Of a DNA stretch of 29,228 bases, positions 13,793 through 21,864 are shown piece by piece. The notes below the pieces were generated by a model, which worked only from the letters and a program-made list of their open reading frames with translations, was not told the origin of the DNA and ran no database searches. Numbering within the stretch: the first letter of the stretch is position 1; each line of letters starts with the position of its first letter. Origin of the DNA: CAYLPU01 sp964385635 (GTDB lineage: Bacteria; Chloroflexota; Anaerolineae; B4-G1); assembly GCA_964385635.1 (NCBI GenBank), contig CAYLPU010000064.1, forward strand, positions 1-29,228, in the 5' to 3' direction. The translations under genes and the position numbers were made by a program.

Positions 13793-15517
13793 ATGAGACG
13801 GACAGGGGCACAAATTGTCTGGGAGATGGTGAAGCGAGAAGATGCGGAGGTAGTTTTCGGATTCCCCGGCGGTGCCATTATGCACACTTATCATCCCCGC
13901 CAAGAGTACGACATCCGCCATATTCTGGTCCGCCACGAGCAGGGGGCAGCGCACGCCGCCGATGGCTACGCCCGGGCTTCGGGGCGGGTAGGAGTAGCCC
14001 TGGTTACCTCAGGGCCAGGCGCGACCAACCTGGTTACTGGCATCGCCACAGCGATGATGGATTCCTCGCCTATCGTCTGTATCGCGGGCCAGGTACCCAC
14101 CACGGTGATTGGGTCCGACGCTTTTCAGGAGACGGATATCACGGGGATCACCTTACCCATTACCAAGCACAACTACCTGGTGACCGATGTGGATGATCTG
14201 GCTGGCGTTATCCACGAGGCTTTCTACATTGCTCGCACCGGTCGGCCTGGGCCGGTACTGATTGACCTGCCCAAGGATGTCCAGCAGGCGGAGACCGACT
14301 TTGTGCCGCCCGAAGAGGGGGTCCGGCTGCCAGGCTATCAGCCCGTGGGGCCGGGCGATCCCGAAGCCGTGTGCCAGGCTGCCGCGCTGATCAACGGTGC
14401 GCAGCGTCCCGTCATCCTCGCTGGGCATGGCGTTCTGATATCAGGCGCGATGGAGGCGCTGCGGGCCTTCGCTGAAAAGACGGAGACCCCTGTTACCTTG
14501 ACGTTGTTGGGCAAGGGCGGCTTTCCCGAATCCCATCCCCTGGCCCTGGGGATGATGGGAATGCACGGTGCAGCCTTCGCGAACCAGGCTATCCAGAAGG
14601 CTGATCTACTCCTGGCTTTCGGCATGCGCTTTGATGACCGCGTGACGGGGAAACTGGAGCACTATGCCCCCAAATCCCGTAAGGTCCATGTGGACCTGGA
14701 CGCGGCCGAACTGAACAAAATCGTGCCGGTGGACGTGGCAATTCTGGGGGACCTGCGCCAGGTATTGGAACAACTGTTGCCCCTGGTCGAACCGGTCTCC
14801 CACCAGGAGTGGCTGGCGCAGATTGACCGCTGGCGGGCCGATACGCGGATCCGGGATGTCATGAACCAGCCCGAGAATGATCGTCTCCTGGCACCCCGCG
14901 TCATCTATGCCATCCGGGAGGCGACGCAGGGGGAGGCTATTGTGGTTACTGACGTCGGTCAGCACCAGATGTGGACGGCCCAGTACTATCACTTCGACCA
15001 GCCTTGTCCCCTGATTACCTCGGGGGGACTGGGGACGATGGGCTTCGGATTACCGGCAGCCATCGGCGCTCAGGTCGCCCGGCCCGACAAAGAGATTTGG
15101 GCCATAGTGGGTGATGGCGGTTTCCAGATGAATGTCCAGGAACTTGGCACGGTGGTTCAGGAACGGCTGCCTCTACGTATTGCCCTCATCAACAACAATT
15201 ACTTAGGGATGGTACGCCAGTGGCAGGAGTTCTTCTACGAGCGGCGATACGAGTCTACTTACCTGCTCAATCCCGATTTCGTCCGCTTGGCGGAAGCCTA
15301 CGGTATACGCAGTTGGAGAGTCACCGATCCGCAGGAGACTCACCAGGCCATCGCCGAGGCCCGCAGCCATCCCGGCCCTGCCTTCATCGAGTTCCAGGTC
15401 GTCCAGGAAGGCGAAGAGGGTAACGTTTACCCCATGGTCCCGGCCGGCGCGGCCCTGCACGAGATGATTCGTCGCCCTACCGTGGCCGTTGAGGCTGATA
15501 GAAGCAAGGAGGGATGA
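13793..15517 (+). CDS. ilvB: Acetolactate synthase large subunit
   Basis: This thiamine-diphosphate enzyme condenses two pyruvates to acetolactate (valine/leucine) or pyruvate with 2-oxobutyrate (isoleucine). The 574-aa protein opens RRTGAQIVWEMVKRE, has the N-terminal catalytic Glu region (VRHEQGAAHAADGYARASG), a middle FAD-binding domain (FGMRFDDRVTGKLEHY), and the ThDP motif from VGDGGFQMNVQELGTVV to NNNYLGMVRQWQEFF. GGAGGAGGAG precedes the ATG. It is the first structural gene of the operon, behind two attenuators, and its TGA overlaps the region of the ilvN start. Confidence 0.97.
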   Translation: MRRTGAQIVWEMVKREDAEVVFGFPGGAIMHTYHPRQEYDIRHILVRHEQGAAHAADGYARASGRVGVALVTSGPGATNLVTGIATAMMDSSPIVCIAGQVPTTVIGSDAFQETDITGITLPITKHNYLVTDVDDLAGVIHEAFYIARTGRPGPVLIDLPKDVQQAETDFVPPEEGVRLPGYQPVGPGDPEAVCQAAALINGAQRPVILAGHGVLISGAMEALRAFAEKTETPVTLTLLGKGGFPESHPLALGMMGMHGAAFANQAIQKADLLLAFGMRFDDRVTGKLEHYAPKSRKVHVDLDAAELNKIVPVDVAILGDLRQVLEQLLPLVEPVSHQEWLAQIDRWRADTRIRDVMNQPENDRLLAPRVIYAIREATQGEAIVVTDVGQHQMWTAQYYHFDQPCPLITSGGLGTMGFGLPAAIGAQVARPDKEIWAIVGDGGFQMNVQELGTVVQERLPLRIALINNNYLGMVRQWQEFFYERRYESTYLLNPDFVRLAEAYGIRSWRVTDPQETHQAIAEARSHPGPAFIEFQVVQEGEEGNVYPMVPAGAALHEMIRRPTVAVEADRSKEG

Positions 15518-15519
15518 AG

Positions 15520-16011
15520 ATGAACCGTACATTGATTGCCCTGGTCGAGGACAAGCCCGGTGTGCTGAACCGGGTGTCCAGTCTCTTCCGACGGCGGGCC
15601 TTCAATATTGAGAGCCTGACCGTTGGCCACACGGAGCAACCCGGTATCTCCCGGATGACCATCGTCGTGGACAGCGACCGCACTGATGCACAGAAGGTCG
15701 CCCAGAACCTTTGCAAGCTGGTCAACGTTATCCGGGTCGAGGATGTGACCGAGCGACCGGCCGTGATGCGCGATCTGGCCCTCATCAGGGTGCGGGCGAA
15801 TGGTGGAACCCGGTCGGAGGTGATGCAGATCGTGGATGTTTTCCGGGCGCGGGTGGTGGATGTGGGGATGGACACGCTGATGATCGAGGTAACCGGTACC
15901 GAGGAGAAGGTGGCGGGTCTGGTCGAGGTGCTTCAACCCTTCGGCGTTGTGGAGATGGTGCGCACCGGGCGGGTGGCGATGGTGCGCGGCAATGGGTTCA
16001 ATGAACAATGA
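15520..16011 (+). CDS. ilvN: Acetolactate synthase small (regulatory) subunit
   Basis: The regulatory subunit activates IlvB and confers valine feedback inhibition. The 163-aa protein has an N-terminal ACT domain (TLIALVEDKPGVLNRVSSLF, residues ~3-75) and a C-terminal ACT-like domain, matching IlvH/IlvN length. ATG 15520 is preferred because AGGAGG (15507-15512) lies 7 bases upstream. ATG 15514, which overlaps the ilvB stop as ATGA, is only one base from the Shine-Dalgarno. Confidence 0.95.
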   Translation: MNRTLIALVEDKPGVLNRVSSLFRRRAFNIESLTVGHTEQPGISRMTIVVDSDRTDAQKVAQNLCKLVNVIRVEDVTERPAVMRDLALIRVRANGGTRSEVMQIVDVFRARVVDVGMDTLMIEVTGTEEKVAGLVEVLQPFGVVEMVRTGRVAMVRGNGFNEQ

Positions 16012-16054
16012 GACAATGAATAGCGGCAACAACGGAGTACAAGGAGGATAAATC

Positions 16055-17101
16055 ATGGCGAAAATTGATTTTGGCGGAACGATAGAAGAGGTCGTCACAA
16101 GAGACGAGTTCCCGCTGGAGAAGGCGCGCGAAGTTCTGAGCGATGAAGTTGTCGCGGTCTTGGGCTATGGGGTACAAGGCCCGGCCCAGGCTCTCAACAT
16201 GAAGGACAACGGCATTAACGTCATCGTGGGAGGGTCGCCGGAGCGCAAGCGCTCCTGGGAGAAGGCGCTGGAGGACGGGTGGGAGCCTGGCAAGACGCTT
16301 TTCCCCTTCGAAGAAGCCGTGGAGAAGGCCACTATCATTCAGTACCTGGTCTCCGATGCAGGTCAGATGATTTTGTGGCCCAAGATAGAGCCCTGCCTGA
16401 AGGAGGGAGACGCGCTGTACTTCTCACACGGGTTCGCTGTTGTGTACGACGATCAGACGGGTGTCGTTCCCCCGGAGTTCGTAGACGTTATTTTGGTGGC
16501 GCCCAAGGGGTCGGGGATCAGTGTGAGAGCCAACTTTCTCGCTGGCAGCGGCATCAACGGTAGTTACGCCGTGTATCAGGACTACACAGGCCGCGCGATG
16601 GAGCGAACCATTGCTGTCGGCATTGCGATTGGTTCGGGCTATCTTTTTCCTACCACATTTCAACGAGAGGTGTACAGCGATCTCACAGGGGAAAGAGGAG
16701 TTTTGATGGGTGCGCTCGCGGGGATTATGGAGGCCCAGTACGACGTATTGCGCAAGAATGGTCACAGTCCGAGTGAGGCGTTCAACGAGACCGTCGAGGA
16801 ACTGACCCAGAGCCTGATCCGGCTAGTCGGCAGGAATGGTATGGATTGGATGTACGCAAATTGCAGTACGACGGCACAACGGGGTGCACTCGACTGGCGC
16901 CACAGGTTCCGAGAGGCGGTCGTGCCGGTCTTCGAGAAACTCTACCAAAGCGTTGTCTCCGGTGAAGAAACGCGGATCGTCCTCGAAGCCAACAGTGTGC
17001 CCGACTACAAGGAGAGACTTGGAGCCGAACTGCGTGAAATGCGAGAGTCAGAGATGTGGCAAGCGGGTGCTGCGGTCCGTGCGCTTCGGCCGGAGAATTG
17101 A
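16055..17101 (+). CDS. ilvC: Ketol-acid reductoisomerase
   Basis: The enzyme rearranges and reduces acetolactate or acetohydroxybutyrate with NAD(P)H and magnesium. The 348-aa length marks the short class I form. The N-terminal Rossmann motif is VLGYGVQGPAQALNMKDNG, and the cofactor loop GGSPERKRSWEKALEDGW carries Arg/Lys/Ser residues that could bind the NADPH phosphate. The knotted C-terminal domain contains the metal-binding acidic region (SDLTGERGVLMGALAG and EAFNETVEELTQSL). AAGGAGG lies 8 bases before ATG 16055, 43 bp after ilvN. Confidence 0.95.
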   Translation: MAKIDFGGTIEEVVTRDEFPLEKAREVLSDEVVAVLGYGVQGPAQALNMKDNGINVIVGGSPERKRSWEKALEDGWEPGKTLFPFEEAVEKATIIQYLVSDAGQMILWPKIEPCLKEGDALYFSHGFAVVYDDQTGVVPPEFVDVILVAPKGSGISVRANFLAGSGINGSYAVYQDYTGRAMERTIAVGIAIGSGYLFPTTFQREVYSDLTGERGVLMGALAGIMEAQYDVLRKNGHSPSEAFNETVEELTQSLIRLVGRNGMDWMYANCSTTAQRGALDWRHRFREAVVPVFEKLYQSVVSGEETRIVLEANSVPDYKERLGAELREMRESEMWQAGAAVRALRPEN

Positions 17102-17170
17102 AAGAAATCAGGTGGAATCGCGCAAGATAAAACACTTGGCACAGGGAGAACTCTTGAAGGAGAACCCTTG

Positions 17171-18790
17171 ATGGACGAGAGTGGGGTTAGTGCTAAGAAT
17201 GCCGTTATGATTTTTGACACAACGCTTCGCGACGGAGAACAGTCGCCCGGGGCGGCGCTCAACGTGGATGAGAAACTGGAGATCGCCTGCGCTCTGGAAA
17301 AAATGGGTGTGGATATCATTGAGGCCGGGTTTCCCATCTCTTCGCCGGGCGACTTTCGGGCCGTGCAGCGCATCTCGCGGGAGGTTCGCGGCTGTGTGAT
17401 CTGCGGCCTGACACGTGCCAACCGGAAAGATATTGACGTAGCAGCCGAGGCGTTGAAGGACGCTGCTCGCCCCAGAATCCATACCGGACTGGGTGTTTCC
17501 GACGTCCACATCCAGCACAAGTTGCGTACCACCCGCGAAGGGGCACTGGAGATGGGCGTGGATGCGGTCAGGTACGCCAAGAAATTCGTAGACGATGTGC
17601 AGTACTACACCGAGGATGCTGGTCGCGCTGATCACGACTATCTTTACCGCGTGTTGGAGGCGGTCATCGCCGCCGGGGCTACGGTGGTCAACATTCCCGA
17701 CACCACCGGCTACACCTCGCCCGACGAGTTCGGTGCGCTCATCCGGGGCATCGTCGAGAACGTGCCCAACATCCATTGCGCCACGATTTCCGTTCACTGC
17801 CACAACGATCTGGGGATGGCCACGGCCAACACGCTGGCTGGCGTCCTCAACGGCGCGCGACAGGTAGAGGTCACGGTCAATGGTATCGGCGAGCGGGCAG
17901 GAAACTGCTCGTTGGAGGAGGCGGTCATGGCCCTCAGAACTCGCTATGATCTCTTTGGCCTGAAAACTGGTGTCAATACCCGGCGCATCTATCCGGCTAG
18001 CCGGCTGGTCAGCCAGTTGACCGGCATCCCGGTGCAGCCGAACAAGGCCATCGTAGGGGCCAATGCCTTTGCTCACTCCTCCGGCATCCACCAGGACGGT
18101 GTGTTGAAGGAGCGCACCACCTACGAGATCATCAACCCCCGCGACGTCGGCGTGCCCGATTCCGAGATCATCCTGTCGGCGCGGTCGGGCCGGGCCGGGT
18201 TGCGCCACCGGCTGGCCGAACTGGGTTACACGCTGGACGAAGAACAGTTCGAAAAGGTCTACCAGCGTTTCATCATGGTGGCCGACAAGAAGAAGACGGT
18301 GGACACCCGAGACCTGGAGGCGATTGTCGCCGACGAGGCGCAGATGTTCTTCGAGGAGACCTATCATCTGGAACAGGTCCAGGTCAGTTGTGGCAACCGC
18401 AGCATTCCCACGGCCACCGTTCGCATCAAAGGGCCGAACGGCCAGGTCTTCTGCGACGCCGACCACGGCAGCGGCCCGGTGGACGCGGTCTGTCGGGCCA
18501 TCAACCGCGTCATCGGCGAGCCGAATGAACTCATCGAGTTCTCCGTCCAGGCCGTGACCGAGGGGATTGATGCTGTGGGGCGGGTGACCATCCGCGTCCA
18601 GGCCGACGAGCCGGTGAAGGAGAACGGTATTGAGCGACGAGTGTTCAGCGGCCGCGGCTCCGATACCGACATCGTGGTGGCCAGTGCCAAGGCATACATG
18701 TTCGCCCTGAACCGGCTCATAGCCGCCCGTCGTGAGGCGGAGAGACAGTCGTCAGCGGTTAGCCATCAACGGTTAGTAAGTTGCAGGTAG
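17171..18790 (+). CDS. leuA: 2-isopropylmalate synthase
   Basis: LeuA condenses acetyl-CoA with 2-oxoisovalerate, the first committed step of leucine synthesis. The 539-aa protein has the DRE-TIM motif FDTTLRDGEQSPG near residue 15, the metal site HCHNDLGMATANT, VNGIGERAGNCSLEE, and HSSGIHQDGVLKER. The C-terminal LeuA regulatory domain (about residues 390-520, SIPTATVRIKGPNGQV onward) normally binds leucine for feedback inhibition. ATG 17171 is chosen over TTG 17168. The last ~12 codons (SSAVSHQRLVSCR) come from repeat-like DNA (CGGTTAGCCATCAACGGTTAG) and look added. Confidence 0.96.
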   Translation: MDESGVSAKNAVMIFDTTLRDGEQSPGAALNVDEKLEIACALEKMGVDIIEAGFPISSPGDFRAVQRISREVRGCVICGLTRANRKDIDVAAEALKDAARPRIHTGLGVSDVHIQHKLRTTREGALEMGVDAVRYAKKFVDDVQYYTEDAGRADHDYLYRVLEAVIAAGATVVNIPDTTGYTSPDEFGALIRGIVENVPNIHCATISVHCHNDLGMATANTLAGVLNGARQVEVTVNGIGERAGNCSLEEAVMALRTRYDLFGLKTGVNTRRIYPASRLVSQLTGIPVQPNKAIVGANAFAHSSGIHQDGVLKERTTYEIINPRDVGVPDSEIILSARSGRAGLRHRLAELGYTLDEEQFEKVYQRFIMVADKKKTVDTRDLEAIVADEAQMFFEETYHLEQVQVSCGNRSIPTATVRIKGPNGQVFCDADHGSGPVDAVCRAINRVIGEPNELIEFSVQAVTEGIDAVGRVTIRVQADEPVKENGIERRVFSGRGSDTDIVVASAKAYMFALNRLIAARREAERQSSAVSHQRLVSCR

Positions 18791-18808
18791 AAAAAAAGGA
18801 GGATAGAG

Positions 18809-19066
18809 ATGGATACTCAGTATCGTGTTCAGGCGTTTACTCAGCGGAAAAAGTTCGCGGAGCCTCGCGGCTGGGCGCTGAAGTGGGTGTTTACTCAAGA
18901 AGCGGCCGGCTCTGCGACAGGGCAAGTGCCGGAGGACGACAACGGAACCTGGGAAGAGTTCGCGGAGCCTCGTGGTTGGGCGCTGAAGTGGGATGGGTTC
19001 GCCCTATCTGATGTTAAGGAGCAGCAGAGTGGGCATACCCTATCGCCCGCCGTTGAATCTCGCTGA
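18809..19066 (+). CDS. 85-aa protein with duplicated FAEPRGWALKW motif, unknown
   Basis: A strong AAGGAGG precedes ATG 18809, 18 bp after leuA and 17 bp before leuC, so the gene is part of the operon. The product is small, polar and without Cys. The motif FAEPRGWALKW occurs twice, at residues 16-26 and 51-61, a 35-residue period. The second copy continues DGFALSDVKEQQSG. Between them is an acidic linker (QVPEDDNGTWEE). The underlying 36-bp DNA copies differ at only two third-codon positions within the shared block, which points to selection on the peptide. I do not recognise the family. It could be a binding peptide, a ribosomally made precursor peptide or a regulator. Confidence 0.7.
   Translation: MDTQYRVQAFTQRKKFAEPRGWALKWVFTQEAAGSATGQVPEDDNGTWEEFAEPRGWALKWDGFALSDVKEQQSGHTLSPAVESR
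18852..18992 (+). repeat. Internal direct repeat in the 85-aa gene
   Basis: Copies at 18852-18887 and 18957-18992 (36 bp each, 105 bp apart) differ at only two positions, both silent (CGC/CGT and GGC/GGT). Confidence 0.85.
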
Positions 19067-19083
19067 GGCGAGAGTGTGGCCCG

Positions 19084-20379
19084 ATGGGACATACACTAGC
19101 CGAGAAGATCATCGCTGTCCACCTGGTAGATGGCGAGGGAAACGTTGCTTCGGACAATCAAATTGAGGTGTGGCCTGGCGACCTGGTAGAGGTGGCGGTG
19201 GATGTAGTGCTGTCTAATGACATCACCGCGCCTATTGCCATCCGGGAGTTCGAGAAACTGGGCGTGGAGCGCGTGTTTGACCCGAACCGGGTGGTGATGG
19301 TAGCGGATCACTTCGCACCCAACAAGGACATCAAGTCTGCCGAGCAGTGCCTTACTATGCGCCAGTTTGCGCGGGTGCAGGGGTTACCCCACCACTTTGA
19401 CGTGGGCCGCATGGGTATCGAGCACGTGCTGTTGCCGGAGCAAGGGTTGGTGGTGCCGGGCGACATCGTCGTGGGGGCCGACTCGCACACCTGCACATAC
19501 GGCGCGTTGGGGGCCTTCGCCACCGGTATGGGCTCCACCGACATCGCCGTGGCCATGGCCACGGGGCGCGTATGGCTGCGTGTGCCGGAGACGATTCGCA
19601 TCGTCTACCACGGCCAATTGCAGCCCTGGGTCGGTGGTAAGGACCTGATCCTCTACACTATCGGACAGATCGGTGTCGGCGGCGCGCTCTACAAGGCCAT
19701 CGAGTTCGCCGGGCCGGTGGTGGACGGGCTCTCTATGGCCGGGCGGTTCACCATGGCGAACATGGCTATTGAGGCTGGCGGCAAGGTGGGGCTCTTTGCC
19801 GTGGACGACGTGACCTGCGCCTACGTGGGCGGTCGTGCCTCGCGTCCCTATCGCGTCTATCAGATGGACGCCGACGCGGCCTATGCCCAGGTCCTTGAGA
19901 TTGACGTGAGCCAGATTGAGCCACAGGTGGCTTTCCCTCATTTGCCAGAGAACGTCCGTCCGGTGAGCCAGGCTGGCGACGTGCGGATTGACCAGGCGGT
20001 CATCGGCTCCTGCACCAACGGCCGTCTGGAGGATCTGCGCGTCGCCGCTGATGTGCTGCGCGGCCGCCAGGTTCACTCCGATGTGCGTTGTATCATCATT
20101 CCTGGCAGCCAGCAAGTCTACCTGGACGCGCTGCGCGAGGGGCTGATCGAGATATTCGTCGAGGCGGGTGCGGCCGTCAGCACGCCGACCTGCGGTCCCT
20201 GCCTGGGCGGTCACATGGGTGTGTTGGCTGCTGGAGAGCGGGCGGTGAGCACCACCAACCGCAACTTTCGCGGGCGTATGGGTCATCCCGAGAGCGAGGT
20301 CTACCTGGTCGGGCCGGCCATCGCGGCGGCGTCGGCGGTGGCCGGGCGCATCGCCGGGCCGGAGAAGATGTTGCTATGA
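19084..20379 (+). CDS. leuC: 3-isopropylmalate dehydratase large subunit
   Basis: The aconitase-family large subunit isomerises 2- to 3-isopropylmalate and, in the citramalate route, citramalate to methylmalate. The 431-aa protein is the shorter (archaeal/thermophile-like) LeuC form. Motifs include VGADSHTCTYGALGAFATGMGSTD and the [4Fe-4S] ligands C310 (GSCTNGRLEDL), C370 and C373 (PTCGPCLGGH). The RBS is weak (GAGGCGAG). A hairpin TCTCGC/GCGAGA around the upstream stop codon may couple translation to the small repeat gene. leuD overlaps its end (ATGA). Confidence 0.96.
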   Translation: MGHTLAEKIIAVHLVDGEGNVASDNQIEVWPGDLVEVAVDVVLSNDITAPIAIREFEKLGVERVFDPNRVVMVADHFAPNKDIKSAEQCLTMRQFARVQGLPHHFDVGRMGIEHVLLPEQGLVVPGDIVVGADSHTCTYGALGAFATGMGSTDIAVAMATGRVWLRVPETIRIVYHGQLQPWVGGKDLILYTIGQIGVGGALYKAIEFAGPVVDGLSMAGRFTMANMAIEAGGKVGLFAVDDVTCAYVGGRASRPYRVYQMDADAAYAQVLEIDVSQIEPQVAFPHLPENVRPVSQAGDVRIDQAVIGSCTNGRLEDLRVAADVLRGRQVHSDVRCIIIPGSQQVYLDALREGLIEIFVEAGAAVSTPTCGPCLGGHMGVLAAGERAVSTTNRNFRGRMGHPESEVYLVGPAIAAASAVAGRIAGPEKMLL

Positions 20380-20882
20380 GGATGGCCGGCACTGCCTGGA
20401 GATACGGTGACAACGTGGACACCGATGTCATCATCCCGGCCCGTTACCTGAACGTCTCCACACCGGAGGAACTGGCGCGCCACTGTATGGAGGATGTAGA
20501 CCCGGATTTTGCCAACGCGGTACAGCCAGGAGACATAATCGTTGCCGGGGAGAACTTTGGCTGCGGGTCATCGCGGGAACACGCGCCACTGGCGATTAAG
20601 GGGGCCGGCGTCGCGTGCGTTGTCGCCAAAAGCTTCGCCCGCATCTTCTACCGCAACAGTATCAACATTGGCCTGCCTATCCTGGAGTGCCCGGAGGCGG
20701 TGGAAGAGACGGAGGAAGGCGATCAGTTGACGGTGGATCTGAAGGCTGGCACGATCACCAACGAGCGCACTGGGCGCACCTATCGGACATCCCCGTTCCC
20801 TGCCTTCATTATGGGGATTATCCAGGCTGGGGGGCTGGTACCCTACACTCAGCGGCGCATCGGAGGACGAGAAATCATCTGA
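20376..20882 (+). CDS. leuD: 3-isopropylmalate dehydratase small subunit
   Basis: The swivelling small subunit completes the LeuCD isomerase. The 168-aa protein starts at ATG 20376 overlapping the leuC stop (ATGA), with an alternative ATG at 20382. Family motifs are YGDNVDTDVIIPARYLN near the start, AGENFGCGSSREHAPLA for substrate binding, and VVAKSFARIFYRNSINIGLP. The frame remains open upstream inside leuC but has no separate start signal there. Confidence 0.96.
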   Translation: MRMAGTAWRYGDNVDTDVIIPARYLNVSTPEELARHCMEDVDPDFANAVQPGDIIVAGENFGCGSSREHAPLAIKGAGVACVVAKSFARIFYRNSINIGLPILECPEAVEETEEGDQLTVDLKAGTITNERTGRTYRTSPFPAFIMGIIQAGGLVPYTQRRIGGREII

Positions 20883-20925
20883 CGTATGCCATCAATGCAG
20901 AAAGACACCAAAGGAGGATAGATCT

Positions 20926-21849
20926 GTGGCAACGCAAAAACCGGACAAGATTTGGTTCGACGGCCAACTGGTGCCCTGGGATCAGGCGACAGTGCACGTG
21001 GCCGCGCACGTCATTCACTACGGTTCCAGTGTCTTTGAGGGCATTCGTGCTTACGCACTGCCCGACGGCCCAGCCGTTTTCTGTTTGGAAGAACATCTCG
21101 ACCGGCTCTGGGACTCCTGCAAGGTCTACCGGATGGAGATCCCCTACACCCGCCAGACAATCCGCCAGGCGATTTTGGACACTGTCCGAGTCAATGCTCA
21201 TAGGGCCTGCTACATCCGGCCAGTCGTCTTTAGGGGGTGGGGCTCTTTCAGCCTGGATGGGAGGTCGTGTCCCACGCACGTGAGTATCATCACAGTAGAG
21301 ATGGGCGAGTTCCTGGGGCCTGATGTTGTGGAGAAAGGCGTGGACATAGGAGTGAGTTCGTGGCAGCGGATGGCTCCCAACACCTATCCGGCAGCGGCCA
21401 AGATCGGCGGCCAGTACGTCAACTCACAGTTTATCACCATGGAGGCTGTGAATCACGGCTACACCGAGGGAGTCGCTCTCGACGTCAATGGTTACGTGAG
21501 CGAGGGGGGCGGTGAGAATATCTTTCTCGTGCGGCGTGGACGACTGCTTACTTCATCGCTGGCTGGCTCGATTCTTGATGGGATTACCCGGCAATGTGTC
21601 ATCACGCTGGCTGGTGAGATGGGTCTTGAGGTGCGCGAGGAGTCTATGCCCCGCGAACTGCTCTATCTGGCCGACGAGATTTTCTTCTGCGGCACTGCCG
21701 TCGAGATCACTCCGGTTCGCTCGGTGGATGGCATCGTGGTGGGCAGTGGTAAGCGGGGGCCAATTACGACCCGTCTTGCGGAATCGTTCTTCGATATCGT
21801 GAAGGGGCGTGTGCCTGACCGCCATGGCTGGCTGACACCAGTGAATTGA
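20926..21849 (+). CDS. ilvE: Branched-chain amino acid aminotransferase
   Basis: This fold-type IV PLP enzyme performs the last step for Ile, Leu and Val, using glutamate as amino donor. The 307-aa protein opens DKIWFDGQLVPWDQATVHV, and has HYGSSVFEGIRAY, the PLP-binding lysine K159 (AAAKIGGQYVNS), and SEGGGENIFLV. It starts at GTG with AAAGGAGG upstream. It follows leuD by 43 bp. Confidence 0.95.
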   Translation: MATQKPDKIWFDGQLVPWDQATVHVAAHVIHYGSSVFEGIRAYALPDGPAVFCLEEHLDRLWDSCKVYRMEIPYTRQTIRQAILDTVRVNAHRACYIRPVVFRGWGSFSLDGRSCPTHVSIITVEMGEFLGPDVVEKGVDIGVSSWQRMAPNTYPAAAKIGGQYVNSQFITMEAVNHGYTEGVALDVNGYVSEGGGENIFLVRRGRLLTSSLAGSILDGITRQCVITLAGEMGLEVREESMPRELLYLADEIFFCGTAVEITPVRSVDGIVVGSGKRGPITTRLAESFFDIVKGRVPDRHGWLTPVN

Positions 21850-21864
21850 TCCAGGGACAAGTCT

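Noticed and set aside
17108..18466. 452-codon open frame antisense to leuA
   Set aside because: The plus strand encodes a complete LeuA with all motifs; the antisense frame has no recognisable protein and arises from third-position GC bias.
19384..20286. 300-codon open frame antisense to leuC
   Set aside because: It has low-complexity His/Arg/Gly-rich translation and lies wholly within leuC.
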